DNA of 64,000 nt from Rufibacter ruber (GCF_001647275.1 NZ_LRMM01000009.1:55472-119471), one strand, 5' to 3'. Positions 44,405-54,552 are shown, counted from the stretch's first letter. Numbers and translations: made by a program. The notes: generated by a model not told the origin, from the sequence alone.

Positions 44405-45702
44405 TTAAGCAGCCGGTTGGGCGGCAACTTTCCGTTTCTTCTTGTCAGATTTCCGGCGATTCTTTGCCAGCCGGTTCACCCAGAGAATTATACCCGTGAT
44501 AGGGAAGGTGGTACCGGCAACACAGCTGATAAAGGCGATGATCCGGCCCACCAGTCCGCCAATAGAACCTACGTGCACGGGGTAGAAGGTAGCCCGTACT
44601 TTCTGGCCCAGGTTTTTATCAGCATACAGCTGCTGGCCCAACTGCTCCCCGTTATAGGGGTTCAGAAACAGCTGGTTGGAGGCGCGCTCATGCACGGCAT
44701 CTGCCGGCATGGCGGTGACGCTTACGGCATCACCGGCCTCGCGGCCTTTGCTGATGTTGTAGAACTCTGCGTTCGGTTCCCAGGTTTGGGCGGCGGCAAT
44801 GGCCTGGTCTAAGGTGATGGTGGCTGCGGCTTCCTGGGCCGGGGCGGTAGGGGGCTCAGGCCGGTTATTCTCTGTACCGGTCACCGTGTAAATGGCATCA
44901 TTAAACCACTCAAACGACCACGCCAGACCGGTAAAGGCGAACAGGAACAGGAACAGGGCCGTGTAGAAACCCACCACAATATGCAGGTCATGGTTGATGC
45001 GTTTCCAGCCGCCGTTCCATTTCAGTTTTAAGCGCTGCTTCAGGATTTTCTTGTTTTTAGGCCACCAAAGCACAATACCCGTGATGAGAATGAACAGGAA
45101 GAAAACAGTGCTCACCCCCACAATCAACTTTCCGGTGTCTTCTGCCAGCAGCCAGCGGTGCAGCTGGAACATGGTGAAATAAAAAGACTCGCGGTGGTTG
45201 TAGGTGCCCAGGAACTGGCCGGTGTACGGGTTCATGAACGCCTGGATGGTGGCTTCACGGCCTCCCCCGCCTTTTCCCCCTTTGCCTCCCTTTCCACCTT
45301 CTTTGCCGCCTTTACCAGCGCGCCCGCCTGGGCTTCTTTTGCCTTTTCTGTGTGCTCTCCCCGGGCTTTCTCGCCCCGGCCTCCGCCTTTGACGCCTTTC
45401 TCACCCCCTTGCGGTTGAGGGGCATTGGGGTCTTTGTAGTTAAGTTCTACAGAGCGGGTAGGGTCTGAGTAAACCTTCACAGAGGTTACCTGCGCCTTGG
45501 GGATTTCCTTTTGCAGATTAGCCACCAGCTGCTCCAGCGGTACCCGTTGCGTGCCTACCTCTACCGTGTACTGGTGGGAGTTGAATGCCATTTTCAGCTC
45601 CTTCTCAAACACCAGCACCGCGCCGGTGAAACAGACAATGGCAATGACCAGACCGGCTGCCAGACTCAGGTACAGGTGAATGTTGCGGAAGAAAACCTTC
45701 AT
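44405..45702 (-). pseudogene. PepSY-associated transmembrane protein with a frameshift in its Gly/Lys linker
   Basis: Two frames together make one PepSY-TM protein of about 430 residues. The first (45702 down) has MKVFFRNIHLYLSLAAGLVI, then a PepSY domain. The second (to 44405) resumes at AFMNPYTGQFLGTYNHRESF and has three more helices with FTMFQLHRWLL and HVGSIGGLVGRI. They join in a low-complexity Gly/Lys-rich linker (45240-45420). There the second frame also reads as Gly/Lys repeats (GGKGGKGGKGGGGRE), so one base was gained or lost within it. Relatives are linked to iron uptake. It could be a sequencing slip, a mutation or a length-variable switch. Confidence 0.8.
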
Positions 45703-46097
45703 AGACTATATGCGGGAATAAAGTGTGTGTGGTATGAAACAAACGGGTGCCAACAGGGGTGCTGCAGCCGTGTGAAAATTTAATCTTAGTTAAAGCAACA
45801 GAAGCGTTGAACAGGTTAATGAATCACAGCGCCCAGACGGTTGCCCATGGGCTAAAAGAAAGAGCCTGGTGGCAAATACTTCGCCTAAGGGGAAATTTAT
45901 TTAGATCATTTCTAAACGATTACAAACTAAACTTCTATTTAGACACATTCCAAATTAAACAGATAAAAAATTTTCACCCGTCCTTGGCAGGGGGGAGAGC
46001 CACCAAGGTTTGCTCCAGGTCTTGAAGAAAGGCACTCTTTACCTGCTGAATGGATTCCTACTTTGAAGAAATAGCTCAGGTTTCAATAAACGACCTT

Positions 46098-46143
46098 CGG
46101 GTGTTTTAGGGCTGTTTTTGTAAAAACAGCCCTAAAACACCCG
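46098..46143. terminator. Palindrome family copy, extended and perfect
   Basis: CGGGTGTTTTAGGGCTGTTTT pairs with AAAACAGCCCTAAAACACCC around TGT; outer CGGGTG/CACCCG extends the usual arms. It lies 24 bp past the end of the MmcQ/YjbR gene. The region 45703-46097 shows no gene. Confidence 0.8.
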
Positions 46144-46166
46144 AAACTGGAGGAGACTTCAAGAGG

Positions 46167-46511
46167 CTAAACGCCCGCTGCCACCCGGTCCTTTTTTGAC
46201 AGTTTGCCTTTCACCAGAGCGTAAGACGTGAGAATCAGCTCCTCTTGCTGTTGCGGGGTTAAGGTGTGCCCTTCCTGTACCAGCACCCACTGGTAACGGG
46301 CCAGATAAGGAGCAGGGGTAATGCCGCGCATCGCCGTCAGTTCATGGAATTGGTCAGGTGTGGTTTTGAAGGAAAAAGACAGGGGCGGCTCTAAGCTGGC
46401 CACGCAGAATATTTTTCCGCCCACTGAAAAACATAGGTCATGGTCCCACTTGATATCTTCAGTGGCTTTGGGGAAAGAAAGGCAGTAGGCTCTCAGCGCT
46501 TCCAGGTGCAT
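46167..46511 (-). CDS. MmcQ/YjbR family protein
   Basis: 114 residues covering the whole family: MHLEALRAYCLSFPKATED, WDHDLCFSVGGKIFCV, LSFSFKTTPDQF, and the end TSYALVKGKLSKKDR. The fold (CyaY-like) is described as DNA-binding in some members, but the function is poorly known. A -7 box TACCTTTG lies 25 bp upstream (46544-46537). It stands alone. Confidence 0.92.
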   Translation of the reverse strand: MHLEALRAYCLSFPKATEDIKWDHDLCFSVGGKIFCVASLEPPLSFSFKTTPDQFHELTAMRGITPAPYLARYQWVLVQEGHTLTPQQQEELILTSYALVKGKLSKKDRVAAGV

Positions 46512-46883
46512 GGGAAAGGGTTTGGCAGATGGGGCGCAAAGGTACGTACGTTTTTTGCGTTTGTTTAAGAACAGGCCAAAAACAGAAAGTCATCTTGGGA
46601 GTAGGCTGCCTCTTTTTACACCTTATTGAAAAAGACTTTGGCAAAGATCAGCGTTCCTGTTTATCTTCTCATGAAAACGCGGCTTGCAGGGCAGAAGCCT
46701 GCCTGGAGAATACCTCACGCCGTACCTTTTCGCCTTTAGCAAAATTTGTCTTTAGTGCTCCAAATGTTCTTAAAAGTACCTGCAGTTACCATTTCATACC
46801 GTAGCGCTGCCCAACCCTTTAAAATGTCTGTTCCTGAGACTTATCTCCCATTTTTAGGCAACAAACCCAAGTTTAACCAGGCT
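46512..46883. other. Gene-free spacer
   Basis: Contains the MmcQ/YjbR promoter box (46537-46544) and one arm of a decayed palindrome copy (about 46555-46588, AACAGGCCAAAAACAG). A 91-codon rightward frame here shows no family features and is probably chance. Confidence 0.5.
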
Positions 46884-47273
46884 TTACTGCTCATAGATTT
46901 CCAACGGCAGTCCGTCTGGGTCAGAAAAGAAGAAGAAACGTTTACCGGTGGTGGCGTCTACTCTTATTTCCTGCGTGGCCACATTTTTCTGGTTCAGGGC
47001 GGCTTTGGCGGCTTCCACATGGTCGGTTTCAAAGGCCAGGTGGCGCAGACCGGCGGCCTCCGGGAAAGAGGCGCGGGCAGGAGGGTTGGGGAAAGAGAAA
47101 AGCTCCAGCACATAGGTTCCGCCCAGGGCGAGGTCCAGCTTGTATGACTGCCGCTCGGCCCGGTACACCTCCCGTATGACCTTCAGCCCCAGCGTCTGGG
47201 TATAGAACTCTTTAGAAACGGTGTAGTCTGAGCAGATCACCGCTATATGGTGCACTCTGGTAATGTTCAGCAT
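46884..47273 (-). CDS. VOC-fold metalloprotein, YaeR/glyoxalase I-like
   Basis: 129 residues forming one VOC unit pair. It has RVHHIAVICSDYTVSKEFY (first metal His), GGTYVLELFSFP, GLRHLAFETDH (second His) and DPDGLPLEIYE (Glu ligand). This matches the small SMU1112c/YaeR group of glyoxalase-like proteins, whose substrate is not known. It follows the ion-channel gene by 15 bp on the same strand, so the two are probably cotranscribed. Confidence 0.92.
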   Translation of the reverse strand: MLNITRVHHIAVICSDYTVSKEFYTQTLGLKVIREVYRAERQSYKLDLALGGTYVLELFSFPNPPARASFPEAAGLRHLAFETDHVEAAKAALNQKNVATQEIRVDATTGKRFFFFSDPDGLPLEIYEQ

Positions 47274-47288
47274 AGGTAAATAGAGAAT

Positions 47289-48119
47289 TTATGACGGTAT
47301 TTTGGTGACCTTTTGCCCGCAGCTGCTACAGAAGTTACCCGCCCCGGCTATAGGATAGCCGCAGGCCGGGCAATGGGGGGGAGACGCTGCGCCCTGCTCT
47401 GCTTTGTTGCTTTTAGACAGTTCAACCGTGACAATACCGGTGGGCACGGCAATGATGGCGTAGCCAATAATCATGACCAAAGAGGAGAGAATCTGACCCA
47501 GCGGGGTACGGGGCGTGATGTCTCCGTACCCTACGGTGGTGATGGTGACAATGGCCCAGTAAATACTCTGCGGAATACTGGTGAACCCGTTTGCTTCGCC
47601 CTCAATCACATAGATCAAGGTGCCAATGATCAGGACCAGGCTTAAGACCGCCAGCATGAACACGGTGATCTTGTGCAGGCTGGCCACCAGCGCCTGCCGC
47701 AGTACCATGGCATTGGCAATGAAACTGGTTAGTTTCATGATCCGGAACACCCGCAGCAGCCGCAGAATCCTGATGGTCATGAGGTAGTGCAGCCCCGCCA
47801 TGAAGAACGTCAAATACGTGGGCAGGATGGCAATAAGGTCAATTAAGCCGTAATAGCTGAACATGTAGCGCAACGGCCGCGGGTAACTGTAAATCCGGAG
47901 CAGGTATTCTACAGAGAAACAGAGGGTGAAAAACCACTCCGCCGCCAGAAAATAAGCGCCGTACGCCTGCCGGTAAGCTGGAACACTCTCCAGGCACACC
48001 GTGATAATAGAGGCTAGAATGAGCCAGAGCAGGATCACATCAAACCTTCTGCCGGCGGGGGTGTCAGTGCCGTGAATGATGATGTATAGGCGTTCTCTGA
48101 AGGGAGGTGGTGTTGTCAT
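47289..48119 (-). CDS. Voltage-gated potassium channel with C-terminal zinc ribbon
   Basis: 276 residues. Six transmembrane helices: S1 about 27-44, an S4 with spaced arginines (IRILRLLRVFRIMKL, 116-130), and the pore with selectivity filter TVGYGD (195-200). After S6 the tail ends in CPACGYPIAGAGNFCSSCG, a double CxxC zinc ribbon (about 250-270). This is unusual beside a bare channel and may control gating or assembly. It precedes the VOC gene on the same strand. Confidence 0.92.
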   Translation of the reverse strand: MTTPPPFRERLYIIIHGTDTPAGRRFDVILLWLILASIITVCLESVPAYRQAYGAYFLAAEWFFTLCFSVEYLLRIYSYPRPLRYMFSYYGLIDLIAILPTYLTFFMAGLHYLMTIRILRLLRVFRIMKLTSFIANAMVLRQALVASLHKITVFMLAVLSLVLIIGTLIYVIEGEANGFTSIPQSIYWAIVTITTVGYGDITPRTPLGQILSSLVMIIGYAIIAVPTGIVTVELSKSNKAEQGAASPPHCPACGYPIAGAGNFCSSCGQKVTKIPS

Positions 48120-48391
48120 TGGCAGCAGCCTGTGTTAAATCTATGTTTTTACGGAGCGGGGCCAACAAGAGTGGTGTACCATGTCGGGCTTAGGGTTCCG
48201 CTGGTACCTGTTGGCTTTGTGGCGCCTGATTTCCTTGCCCAAGGTACAGAACACCAGAAACTTTCACAGGATATTCTGCCTGCCGCAATGGGAAAGCAGG
48301 GAGGGGTGCGTATCTTTACGCCTCATTTTCAAGTAATTCATGGCCTCCCCCGTACCTGAATTACTTTTCTGTCACCGGTTGATCTGTTCTT

Positions 48392-50516
48392 GTGAAGTAT
48401 TTTGTTCGTCTTACCTTACTAATTTTTGCCCAGCTGTTCTTGCCTTCACCGGTTTCTCGCAGGCATTGCCTACCCGCGAGTTCAGGGGTGTCTGGGTGGC
48501 TACGGTGAGCAATCTGGACTGGCCCGTGCAAGGCGCCTCGGCTGAAAGCCAGAAGAACCACCTGCGGCAGATTTTTGACAAGGTCAAAGAAGCCAACCTG
48601 AACGCGGTCTTTTTCCAGGTGCGCACAGAAGGCGATGCTTTTTACAGGTCCCGGCAAGAACCCTGGTCGCGGTACCTCACGGGGTATATGGGCAAAGACC
48701 CCGGCTATGACCCTCTGGCGTTTGCCATTGAAGAGGCGCACGCACGGGGGCTGGAACTGCATGCCTGGTTTAACCCGTTCAGGGTGAATGCCGCCTCTTT
48801 CCCTGACAAGAAATACGCCCCCACCCATATTACAGTGCTGAAGCCGGAGTGGGTGCTCTCGTTCGCCAACGGTAAGCGCATCCTGAACCCCGGAATACCG
48901 GCCGTGCGGGAATACGTGGCCGGGGTCATACAGGAAGTAGCCGCCAATTATGCTGTAGACGGGGTTCATTTTGACGACTATTTTTATCCCTACGCTGAAG
49001 GGCCTTTTCTGGGGATCAGCCGGGAGGACGCCCAGACTTTGCCCAGTTTGGGAAGGGGTTTCCCACCGTGAAAGACTGGCGGCGGTTCAATGTGACAGAA
49101 ACCATCCGGCTGGTGCAGGAGCGGCTGCAGGCAACCCGGCCCGCTGCGCGGTTTGGGATCAGCCCCTTCGGGTTATGGAAAAACGGCACCCCCGTGGGCA
49201 CCACCGGCATGGATGCCTACAATGTGATAGGCGCAGATGCCCTTGCCTGGCTGGAGAAAGGCTACGTAGACTACCTGACCCCTCAGCTGTACTGGCCAAT
49301 TGGCGGAAAGCAGGATTACCAGAAGCTTTTGGAGTGGTGGGCAGACCAGACTTCGGCCCATGGCCGGCATTTATATGCCGGGCACTATCCCGGCCGCCTG
49401 GGGTTTACCCGGCAGGAGCTGCCTAACCAGATCAAGATTAACAGGGAGAACCGGCACCGCAACTCCATGGGCAGTGTGTTGTTCAGGGTTTCTGACGTGA
49501 TTCAGGCAGACGGGACGCTCTTCCCCACGCTGAAAGACAGCGCCTTCCGGTTGCCGGCCCTGCCCCCGGCATTGCCCTGGAAGAAAGGCCAAAGTCCGGC
49601 GGCCCCCGCTTTTCTCTCTTTCTCTAAGAATGACAGCACCCACAGCTATACCCTCAGCTGGCAGCGCAGTGAAGAGAACAAGGAGGCTTTTAAAAGGTAC
49701 GCCGTGTATCAGTTAGGGGAGTATCCGGAGCCCATGGCGGCGCTGCCAGACGGGAGCCTGGTGGCGGTGACCACGGGTGAGGCGTTGGAGGTGCCCGCCC
49801 CCCAGTTTGAGCAGGGCGGCCCCTATTGGTTGGTCACAGAGGTGGGCCCGTCTAATCTGGAAAGCTCCTGGAGTAACCTGATCTCCCGCCTGGAGACGGC
49901 TGAGGCGCCCGTAGTGGCGGTGGCGCCGGAGCCGCTGCCTGACCCCGTGCCAGTGCTGGTGGAGCCGCTCCAGCGGGAGGTGTTTACGGCAAGCCCGGCG
50001 TTTCAATTTAAGTGGGAAGCTACCCAGCCCGCCGAAGCCTTTCATTTTCAATGGAGCCGTGATCCAGAGTTTCTGGTGCTACTGGAGGAGCAGACAGAGG
50101 TGCCAGACTCTGTCACGGCCAGGTCGTTTGCCAACCTTTCTGCCGGTGCCTCCTACTATTTCAGGGTACGGTCAAAGCAGGGCAACGCGTGGGGCAACTG
50201 GTCTCCATCTTACAAAGTCTCTGTGAGCCAGGCTCCCCAACAAACCGTGACGGCCCCCAAAGAGGAACGCCTGAAAGTTTTTCCCACCCTGGCGGGCGGC
50301 CCCTTGGTGATGGAGGTTACATTGAACAGGAAGGAAGTGGTGAAGGCCGAACTGCTGTCTTTAGACGGCAAACTGGTGTCAAAGCCCTTCAGGAAGAAAG
50401 TTGCGGCGGGCAGACAGCTAGTGCAGATAAAGCGGAAAAAGATTAAGGCGGGGCTGTATCTGCTGGTGGTGAAGATAGGGGAGGAGCAGCTTACCCAGCG
50501 GGTGATGCTGCCGTAA
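48392..50516 (+). pseudogene. GHL10-type glycoside hydrolase with T9SS sorting domain, frameshifted
   Basis: Coding matches are spread over three frames. A signal peptide (VKYFVRLTLLIFAQLFLPSP) starts at a GTG, 48392. The catalytic domain continues in another frame (LPTREFRGVWVATVSNLDWP ... VDGVHFDDYFYPYAEGPF), then after about 49011 in a third (GKGFPTVKDWRRFNV ... LTPQLYWPIGG). Domains: GHL10/DUF187 hydrolase, fibronectin III-like region (about 49590-50230), and a C-terminal type IX secretion domain (KVFPTLAGG to LYLLVVKIGEEQLTQRVML). Two single-base shifts in one gene suggest decay or uncorrected indels. Intended function: secreted or surface cleavage of glycans, perhaps peptidoglycan-related. 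Confidence 0.82.
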
Positions 50517-50537
50517 CGGAAAGTAAAAAGTAGTTTT

Positions 50538-50577
50538 CTGTTTTGGGGCTGTTTTCAGAAAAACAGCCCCAAAACAG
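50538..50577. terminator. Palindrome family copy between convergent genes
   Basis: CTGTTTTGGGGCTGTTTTC and GAAAAACAGCCCCAAAACAG: perfect arms of GGGGC/GCCCC type, 21 bp after the glycosidase gene and 9 bp before the end of the HAD gene. Confidence 0.8.
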
Positions 50578-50586
50578 GAAGCCCGG

Positions 50587-51429
50587 TTAAGCCTTCTGCT
50601 TAGAAAGCAGGTACTTCTCAATGGCCAGGGCTACGCCGTCTTCTATGCTGGGCAGGGTTACCTCGCTGGCGGCAGCCTTCACTTCCTGGCGGGCGTTGCC
50701 AACGGCTACCCCCAGGCCTACCGCCTGCAGCATATCAATGTCATTGTAATTATCCCCAAACGCCATGACCTCTGTCATTTCAATGTCAAAGCGGTCTTTC
50801 AAGAGCAACTCCAGTGCGGTGGCTTTGGAGATGGAGCGCGGGGCAATCTCCAGGTAGGTGCTTTTTGAGCGGTACACGTGAATCTGGTCAGAGAACTGTT
50901 TCTCCAGCGCACCGGCCATTTGCGCAATGGGTTCCTCTGAGCCCATGCACATGACTTTGTGCGCCCCGCTCTCGGCAGATTTCCAGCTGGCCAGGATCTC
51001 TTCCAGTTTAGAGATGGTGGGGGTGACCTTGGTGTTCCTGATCTCGCGCTCCGTCCACTGGTCTTGCTGCGGCGCGTGCCACTCATCGTTCACGTACAGA
51101 CTCACGTGAATGTCTGTTCCTTTAGAAAGCTCAAAGATGGTCTGGCAGATGCCGGCTGGGATCTGCACCGTGTCCAGTACGATGGGTTGGGCAGTGCTCC
51201 CGTCTTCAAACAGCAGGACGTACCCACCGTTGAAACAGATCATGGGCTGGTTCAGAATGCCCAACTCTTCCTGGAGGTGCCGCATGGCGCTGGGCATGCG
51301 GCTGGAGGCCAGAATAAACGGAATCTTGTTGTCTAAGGCCTTTACGGCCGAAATGGTTCTGGAAGACAGTTCCCGGTCACGGTTCAGCAGTGTCCCGTCA
51401 ATGTCTGTACAAATGGCACGGATGTTCAT
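50587..51429 (-). CDS. Cof-type HAD-IIB phosphatase
   Basis: 280 residues from MNIRAICTDIDGTLLNRD (51429); a longer frame runs into a palindrome copy and is not credible. HAD motif I CTDIDGTLL (Asp9 nucleophile), motif II ILASSR, the IIB cap (about 85-200), and motif IV MAFGDNYNDIDML (about 225-237). Relatives dephosphorylate sugar phosphates or cofactors such as FMN or PLP. A -7 box ends 4 bp before the ATG. Confidence 0.93.
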   Translation of the reverse strand: MNIRAICTDIDGTLLNRDRELSSRTISAVKALDNKIPFILASSRMPSAMRHLQEELGILNQPMICFNGGYVLLFEDGSTAQPIVLDTVQIPAGICQTIFELSKGTDIHVSLYVNDEWHAPQQDQWTEREIRNTKVTPTISKLEEILASWKSAESGAHKVMCMGSEEPIAQMAGALEKQFSDQIHVYRSKSTYLEIAPRSISKATALELLLKDRFDIEMTEVMAFGDNYNDIDMLQAVGLGVAVGNARQEVKAAASEVTLPSIEDGVALAIEKYLLSKQKA

Positions 51430-51433
51430 GCGC

Positions 51434-51441
51434 CAAAGGTA
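51434..51441 (-). promoter_or_regulatory. -7 box four bases before the HAD gene start
   Basis: Minus-strand TACCTTTG, then 4 bases, then ATG (51429). Predicts a leaderless mRNA, like the genes at 16773 and 28702. Confidence 0.45.
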
Positions 51442-51460
51442 GGGAATTACCAACAGAACT

Positions 51461-51728
51461 TGTGTTTTGGAGCTGTTTTCAGGAAAACAGGCCAAAAACA
51501 GAAACTATATCTGGAGGGAGTACACCACCTCTGGCCTCCTTCATTTCAAAGTAGAGGTTTTGAAGAGGAGCAGGCCCCAAATAGAATAATGGGTTCGGGC
51601 CAGGGCAATTCAATATGAAGCTGGTAAGCGTATTTATGGTCAGGGAAAGGCGCAGGCGTCTGCTTGTTCTTTTAGGGGAGGCAAGTTTCTGTTTCCGGGC
51701 TGTTTTTGGGAAAGTAGCCCTAAAACGC
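51461..51728. repeat. Two palindrome copies in a 523-bp gene-free region
   Basis: Copies at 51461-51501 (GTGTTTTGGAGCTG) and 51689-51728 (CTGTTTCCGGGCTG). No gene is seen from 51430 to 51952. Confidence 0.7.
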
Positions 51729-51952
51729 AGGCACTAACGTACGCGTGCGCCATGCCAGGGTCAGCCATGATTTATACCCAAAGAAAGGGAAAAGACCCTA
51801 AAAAAGCTGCTATGAAACAGGATAGTCTACTAAAGGAGTGGGGGCAGCGTCATACAGATAAAAGTGCCGGCTACTGAATGTTGAAAGATGCTTAGTTCTC
51901 AGTTCTGGCAGATTCTCACGGCGCAATCATTTGTAAAGGCTGGCCGTGCTCC

Positions 51953-52582
51953 CTACTTTTTTCTACAGGTAATCTGCCAGAACTTCTGGGAAGGTTTTCC
52001 ACCGGTAGGTGTGGCCGGTTCATCTATCTCTACTGCCTCTATCAGCCCATAGCTGCCAAATTCTTTCTCTACCGAAGCCGCATCATAGTAGAATAGCTGC
52101 ACGCCATGCCTGGTTTCAAACCTGTCTTTGCTTATCTCCACGCCTTCCCCAAAGGTGGGGGTGTTTTTGGAGATGGCCACAAACACCATGTACCCGTCTG
52201 GCCTTAGCTGGCGGTAGCAGTCTTGTAGTAGCTTCTGGCGTTGGGTTTCATCCAGTAAATGGATCAGGGCGTGGCAAAAAATACCGTCATAGGTCTGGTG
52301 GTCAAAAGGCATGTCGGTGACGCTGCCGTGATACACGTGTATACTGTCTCCGTAGTGTCTTTTGGCAATATCAATGGCTGTTTCTGATATTTCTATTCCG
52401 GTAACGGCAAAGCCCCGGTCTGTGAAAACTTTTGCATTCCTACCGTACCCATACCCCGGAATCAAGATATTCTTCAACCCCTGAGACTGAAAAAAGGTAG
52501 CGGTAGAAACGGCAGCGTCTGCCGGCTCAAAGCCCCACATGGTTTGTTTATCCTGAAAGCTTGACTCCCAAAACTCTGTCAT
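51953..52582 (-). CDS. Class I SAM-dependent methyltransferase
   Basis: 209 residues. The AdoMet-binding motif I is NILIPGYGYGRNAK (about 38-51), followed by VTGIEISE (motif II) and YDGIFCHALIHLL (motif IV region). Family resemblance is to thiopurine- or tellurite-type methyltransferases that act on small molecules. The substrate cannot be told. ATG at 52582. The gene stands alone. Confidence 0.9.
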   Translation of the reverse strand: MTEFWESSFQDKQTMWGFEPADAAVSTATFFQSQGLKNILIPGYGYGRNAKVFTDRGFAVTGIEISETAIDIAKRHYGDSIHVYHGSVTDMPFDHQTYDGIFCHALIHLLDETQRQKLLQDCYRQLRPDGYMVFVAISKNTPTFGEGVEISKDRFETRHGVQLFYYDAASVEKEFGSYGLIEAVEIDEPATPTGGKPSQKFWQITCRKK

Positions 52583-52687
52583 ATGATTCTGTCTCTTTCG
52601 TTCGTTTCCTGCTTGAAGGCTGAGGTTTGCAAATTACCGGATCAGCCTTTGGCCGTGGCAGAGATGCAGGATACCTGCTTGCGGCTA

Positions 52688-53515
52688 CTATTTCTCCAAA
52701 ACCTCTGCCAGCTCAAAGGAGAGCGTCTGGCCTTGGTAGTTCACGTACTCCATTTTCACGAAGCCATACGTGCCATGAAACCAGAAATTGTGTACTGAGT
52801 TGCCAAACGGGGCGGTGGAGGTGGTCTCAATTTTCCAGCAGTCAGATAATTCTTTGTACCTGGTTTTCAGGTTTCCCCTTTCTGCCACTTTGTAGAGGCT
52901 GTGTACGGTTGTATTCTCCCAATCTCCCCACCCTTGGCCAATGTTCAGGTAATCTGTCCAGGTTTGGCCAAGTTCTAATGGGAGCCTGACGGCCGGGAAA
53001 GCGGCTACTTCTGTGAAATGGTATTGGTTGGACCTGAACGGATGCATCCAGACCTCCTCCGCATTTTCTATGATGCCGGTGGTGCCTTCTGTTATGAACT
53101 GGCTCTGCGCCGCCAACCCTTTGTTGGGGTAGTGCTTGGTGAGAGAGGCTTCCTCGTCAGGAATTTCAAACTGTAGGGCCACCTCATCCTGCTTGCTCGG
53201 CTGCCACTCCCACCGTTGCCCGGTAGCCATCATCCATACCTTCCCCTCAGAGATAAGCTGTCCGGCTTTATCTTTATAGAGGGCCTGGTAAATGTACTGC
53301 CTGCAGGGCTTGAAAATAGTGCGGGCTTTGGGTATTTTCTCCACCAATGTGTCTCTGACTGCTTTCCCGGTTTGAGGATCAACAATAGAGACAATTTCAC
53401 CGTCAAATTCTGGCATAACCCTCTCTGAACAGGGAACCTCTTTAAACGCATGTGAGTCTGGGCTCCTGCAGGCGAAGAGGGTGGCGCAGACTAAAATATA
53501 AAAGAGTCCTCTCAT
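52688..53515 (-). CDS. Lipoprotein of unknown function
   Basis: 275 residues from the ATG at 53515 (MRGLFYILVCATLFAC, lipobox Cys 16). The mature chain has no recognised motif. It is rich in aromatic strands (RWEWQP, FRSNQYHF, WTDYLNIGQGWGDWEN), consistent with a beta-sandwich or DUF-type secreted protein. It may be a small surface protein of the Cytophagales. It stands apart from neighbours by about 100 bp each side. Confidence 0.8.
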   Translation of the reverse strand: MRGLFYILVCATLFACRSPDSHAFKEVPCSERVMPEFDGEIVSIVDPQTGKAVRDTLVEKIPKARTIFKPCRQYIYQALYKDKAGQLISEGKVWMMATGQRWEWQPSKQDEVALQFEIPDEEASLTKHYPNKGLAAQSQFITEGTTGIIENAEEVWMHPFRSNQYHFTEVAAFPAVRLPLELGQTWTDYLNIGQGWGDWENTTVHSLYKVAERGNLKTRYKELSDCWKIETTSTAPFGNSVHNFWFHGTYGFVKMEYVNYQGQTLSFELAEVLEK

Positions 53516-53596
53516 AGGGCAAGGCAAAGTGACTACGGGTGGAATAATAGGGAAAAGTAGATTCCCCCGCCGGGGTGGCCCGTGACGGGTACGTTT

Positions 53597-53944
53597 TTAA
53601 GCTGTTTTAATGACGAAAGCTTTCAACTCAGCCATCTTGCCCTCTCTGAACCGCCAAACATCGCAGTAGGAGTAGTCGGTCAGTTGTCCGTCTTCTCCTT
53701 CCAGCCTGATCTTGCCAAGGGCCGTCACAAACTCACCACCGGCAATTAAATTCTCTACCATGAACGTGGGCGGCTCCAGATAAGCGGTGGCCATCCATTG
53801 CCGAACGGCTTCTTTTCCTTGCAGCGTCTTGTCGCCTACAAATGTCCAGAGGGTGTCTTCGGTGCAGAAAGACAGAAACCCCTCATAATCGCCTGCCGTG
53901 ATCGCTGCGTTTGCCTTTTCTAAAATGACTGTGTTATCTGGCAT
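53597..53944 (-). CDS. SnoaL/NTF2-like protein
   Basis: 115 residues with the NTF2-like cone fold. It has EKANAAITAGDYEGFLSFC (first helices), LQGKEAVRQWMATA (about 41-54), GEFVTALGKIRLEGEDG and YCDVWRFREGKMAELKAF (last strands). Such proteins bind or convert small molecules. No partner genes show the substrate. Confidence 0.88.
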   Translation of the reverse strand: MPDNTVILEKANAAITAGDYEGFLSFCTEDTLWTFVGDKTLQGKEAVRQWMATAYLEPPTFMVENLIAGGEFVTALGKIRLEGEDGQLTDYSYCDVWRFREGKMAELKAFVIKTA

Positions 53945-54114
53945 GGTGTGCTTCTAATGAGTGTTGGTTACATAAATACTTCATGTTCTGGAACCACTGG
54001 GAGCATGTAACGGGGCAGGGAAGAAGGAGCCTTTTTGAAGATCACAAGGGCTGGGTGTTCATAGACCTAAACCCTGCTACCGTACCACTGGAGTACAGCC
54101 TTTAACTTTTGATG

Positions 54115-54552
54115 TTATTCTTGCCTGTTATCTGATGGGGCAAAATCCACTATCCATTCAATTCCGAATTTGTCCCGGAACATTCCAAAATAAGAACCCC
54201 ACGGACTGTCACACATGGGCACTTCAATAGTGCCGCCTTCAGAAAGGCCGTCGAATAACTGGTCAGCTTCGGCACGGCTTTCTGCGCTTATAGAAATCTT
54301 AGACCTGTTTTCCATTTCATTTACGGGTCCCATGCCTTCTGGAATATCATTGCCTATTAATACGTTCTCACCAATTGGCAACACAATATGCATGATCTTA
54401 TGGGCATCATTTTCGGCTACTGAGAACTCGGGACCAGATAGATCTTTGAGGCGAATTATCTTTGTAAATTCTCCTCCAAAAACGGATCTGTAAAAAGTGA
54501 AAGCTTCTTCGGCGTTTCCGTTGAAGTTGATGTGCGGATTGATTTGAGCCAT
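54115..54552 (-). CDS. VOC family protein, PhnB-like
   Basis: 145 residues with the PhnB/DUF1338-type VOC arrangement. INPHINFNGNAEEAFTFY opens the first unit, MHIVLPIGENVLIGND and SPWGSYFGMFRDKFGIEWIV close the second. The metal-ligand pattern is incomplete, as in PhnB-like members, many of which have no known reaction. Confidence 0.9.
   Translation of the reverse strand: MAQINPHINFNGNAEEAFTFYRSVFGGEFTKIIRLKDLSGPEFSVAENDAHKIMHIVLPIGENVLIGNDIPEGMGPVNEMENRSKISISAESRAEADQLFDGLSEGGTIEVPMCDSPWGSYFGMFRDKFGIEWIVDFAPSDNRQE

Noticed and set aside
46529..46804. 91-codon frame between the MmcQ/YjbR and VOC genes
   Set aside because: It begins inside the promoter region and includes a palindrome arm; composition is noncoding.
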